From an uncultured Bacilli bacterium (GTDB taxonomy: Bacteria > Bacillota_I > Bacilli_A > RFN20 > CAG-288), in the NCBI GenBank assembly GCA_948525355.1, contig CAOSOP010000061.1, forward strand, positions 1 through 7,185: a stretch of DNA of 7,185 nt. Direction: 5' to 3'. Below are positions 5,800 to 7,185 of the stretch, one piece after another. Position 1 is the stretch's first letter. Each line of letters begins with the position of its first letter. The translations under genes were made by a program, and so were the position numbers. A model generated the notes under the pieces. It was not told where the DNA came from. It ran no database searches and worked only from the letters and a program-made list of their open reading frames with translations.

Positions 5800-6927
5800 A
5801 TGGCTGGAAAAGACTACTATAAAATACTGGGTGTCTCTAATACTGCTTCTGCTGATGAAATAAAAAAAGCATATCGAACGCTGGCGAAAAAATACCATCC
5901 AGATTTAAATAAAGAACCGGGGGCAGATCAAAAGTTTAAGGATGTCCAAGAGGCATATGACATTTTGTCTGATGATAATAAAAGAAAAATGTTTGACCAA
6001 TTTGGATCAGCTGCTTTTGATGGAAATGCTGGTGGCCCTGGACCAGGGTTCCAAGGATTTTCAGGTTCGTTCCAAGATATAGATATTGATGATATCTTTG
6101 GTCAGTTATTTGGCGGTGGTCGCAGAAGTTCAAGAACATCACATGGTCCAGCAAGAGGAAATGATAAATTTACAAGAATTATTATTTCATTTATGGATGC
6201 TGTATTAGGTAAAACAGTAGAGATTCCAGTTGACTACGATAAGAAGTGCGAAACCTGTAGTGGAACGGGCGCTAAAAATCCTTCCGATATAGAGACATGT
6301 CCAACATGTCATGGATCAGGTGTAGTACACAAAACCATTAATGCAATCTTTGGACATATGGAGCAAAGAGTTACATGTCCAGATTGTCATGGTACAGGAA
6401 AGCACATTAAAAATCCTTGTCCTGATTGTCGAGGAAAAGGATATCAGCATATCAAAAATAAAATTGAAGTTAATATACCAGCAGGCATTAGCAATGGACA
6501 ACAAATTCGTGTTAAAGGCTATGGAGAACATGGTGAACGTGGTGGTGATAACGGAGATTTGTTTATTGAAGTCGGTGTTGATAGACACGAAATCTTTGAA
6601 CGCGACGGAAATGATATTTATATGACACTTCCAATATCAATAGTCGATGCAATGTTAGGTGCTGTTATTGAGGTTCCAACCGTTTATGGAAAAGCGGATT
6701 TAAAAATACCAGCAGGAATTCAAACTAATGTGACACTAAGAATGCGTGGTAAAGGTATTAAAAAAGGTTCGTATTGTGGTGATCAATATGTAAATATAGC
6801 GATTAAGATTCCAACGAAATTAACAGAAGAACAAAAAGAGTTGATAAAAAAATTCGGTGATATTGAAGTTAAAAAACCTAATCATGAATCTTGGTTTGAT
6901 CGTTTAAAAAACAAGTTTGGAAAATAA
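5800..6927 (+). CDS. dnaJ: Chaperone protein DnaJ (class I Hsp40)
   Basis: DnaJ recruits unfolded substrates to DnaK and stimulates its ATPase. The 375-residue protein has the full type I layout. The J-domain (about 4-69) carries HPD at 33-35. A Gly/Phe-rich linker (about 70-112) includes the IDDIFGQLFGGG segment. A zinc-binding region follows with four CxxCxGxG repeats starting at residues 150 (CETCSGTG), 167 (CPTCHGSG), 193 (CPDCHGTG) and 207 (CPDCRGKG). The C-terminal beta domains (about 218-355) follow, then a basic tail. All eight zinc-ligand cysteines are present. The start is supported by AGAAAGGA (5786-5793), 6 nt before the ATG. The frame is intact and ends in TAA, 9 nt before the operon terminator stem. 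It belongs to the CIRCE-controlled operon but is set apart from dnaK by the intergenic hairpin, so its output may be tuned separately. Confidence 0.98.
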   Translation: MAGKDYYKILGVSNTASADEIKKAYRTLAKKYHPDLNKEPGADQKFKDVQEAYDILSDDNKRKMFDQFGSAAFDGNAGGPGPGFQGFSGSFQDIDIDDIFGQLFGGGRRSSRTSHGPARGNDKFTRIIISFMDAVLGKTVEIPVDYDKKCETCSGTGAKNPSDIETCPTCHGSGVVHKTINAIFGHMEQRVTCPDCHGTGKHIKNPCPDCRGKGYQHIKNKIEVNIPAGISNGQQIRVKGYGEHGERGGDNGDLFIEVGVDRHEIFERDGNDIYMTLPISIVDAMLGAVIEVPTVYGKADLKIPAGIQTNVTLRMRGKGIKKGSYCGDQYVNIAIKIPTKLTEEQKELIKKFGDIEVKKPNHESWFDRLKNKFGK

Positions 6928-6936
6928 ATAAGATAT

Positions 6937-6975
6937 TAAACTGCTAGATAAGAAATTGTTTAGCAGTTTATTTTT
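6937..6975 (+). terminator. Rho-independent terminator of the chaperone operon
   Basis: TAAACTGCTA (6937-6946) and TAGCAGTTTA (6961-6970) are perfect 10-bp complements, followed at once by TTTTT (6971-6975). The 14 bases between them can extend the stem by five more pairs (including two G-T wobbles) and close on a GAAA tetraloop at 6952-6955. It lies 9 nt after the dnaJ stop, which supports a four-gene transcript ending here. Confidence 0.92.
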
Positions 6976-7070
6976 GCAATTGGTTATAAATAGTGAATTA
7001 TTATTACAACATTTTCCCAATACATAAAGACTTATTAAAAAACTTTTGTTATAGATAAAGATACTATTAA

Positions 7071-7109
7071 AAGGTGGTTTTCTTGAATAAAAATGTAATC
7101 TATAAATAA
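7071..7109 (+). other. Possible translation start of a lost downstream gene
   Basis: AAGGTGG (7071-7077) lies 5 nt before a TTG codon at 7083. Reading from it gives only MNKNVIYK before TAA (7107-7109), two bases before the GC-rich end begins. If the mis-join lies slightly earlier than 7107, this could be the 5' end of a real gene cut off by the junction. Otherwise it is chance in AT-rich DNA. TGTTATAGA at 7047-7055 is a weak extended -10 candidate upstream. Confidence 0.2.
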
Positions 7110-7110
7110 T

Positions 7111-7185
7111 ATGCTTCGCCTTTTTGCGTGGTCTGGCCGAAGTTCTGAGGCCAGTTCGGAAGCGTAGTGCCAGAGCCCTTTTGAC
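7111..7185. other. GC-richer right end, probably not native to this genome
   Basis: By hand count 42 of 75 bases are G or C, following AT-rich DNA that ends in TATAAATAAT. All three - strand frames are open across the block, as expected for a scrap of higher-GC coding DNA; one reads with an LWHYASELASELRPDH-like peptide that I do not recognise. It contains nested short inverted repeats: CTGGCC (7133-7138) with GGCCAG (7149-7154), and CCGAA (7137-7141) with TTCGG (7155-7159). With the matching jump at the left end, a chimeric contig end is the likeliest explanation. Confidence 0.55.

Noticed and set aside
5211..6625. Alternative-frame ORFs inside dnaK and dnaJ on both strands
   Set aside because: They overlap fully conserved Hsp70 and Hsp40 sequence in the true frame and have no independent signals.
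142..6927. Mycoplasma-type UGA=Trp code
   Set aside because: Tryptophans in GrpE, DnaK and DnaJ are TGG, and no conserved Trp position needs an in-frame TGA.
1..7185. Novel defence, mobile or CRISPR system
   Set aside because: All five genes are conserved housekeeping genes with intact signatures. There are no repeat arrays, transposase frames, tRNAs or unknown conserved frames in the window.

Overview
This 7.2-kb window is a low-GC, Gram-positive-type bacterial segment built around the complete heat-shock chaperone operon hrcA-grpE-dnaK-dnaJ on the + strand, with recG, a DNA-repair helicase gene, divergently transcribed on the - strand. The lineage is inferred as Bacillota, probably near the Erysipelotrichia/Mollicutes-like Bacilli. 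The reasons are AT-rich DNA, strong AAGGAGG ribosome binding sites, CIRCE/HrcA control, the Gram-positive four-gene order, and a 608-residue DnaK without the insertion found in proteobacterial homologues. Tryptophan is encoded by TGG and all five genes end in TAA or TAG, so nothing suggests the UGA=Trp code of mycoplasmas. I cannot name a genus.

Layout. Positions 1-86 are a GC-rich block (about 71% G+C by hand count) unlike everything after it. recG occupies 142-2121 (-). The 176-bp divergent control region (2122-2297) holds a recG promoter whose predicted start coincides with the ATG, a consensus sigma-A promoter for hrcA, a clear CIRCE operator over the hrcA transcription start, and a second, weaker CIRCE-like palindrome over the -35 box. 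hrcA (2298-3329), grpE (3322-3906), dnaK (3908-5734) and dnaJ (5800-6927) follow. hrcA and grpE overlap by 8 nt and grpE and dnaK are 1 nt apart. A strong hairpin separates dnaK from dnaJ, and a perfect-stem intrinsic terminator (6937-6975) closes the operon. A short AT-rich stretch follows, then a second GC-rich block (7111-7185). No gene-free stretch reaches 300 bp.

How the genes work together. DnaK is the ATP-driven Hsp70. DnaJ delivers substrates and stimulates its ATPase, and GrpE exchanges its nucleotide. HrcA represses the whole set by binding CIRCE until heat or unfolded protein depletes active HrcA. RecG remodels stalled forks and Holliday junctions and has no evident functional link to the chaperones; only the intergenic region is shared.

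I see no undescribed multi-gene system. The points most worth a second look are regulatory: the apparent double CIRCE arrangement, a probably leaderless recG transcript, and the dnaK-dnaJ hairpin. RecG has a variant helicase motif II. The two GC-rich ends look like assembly or library chimeras.
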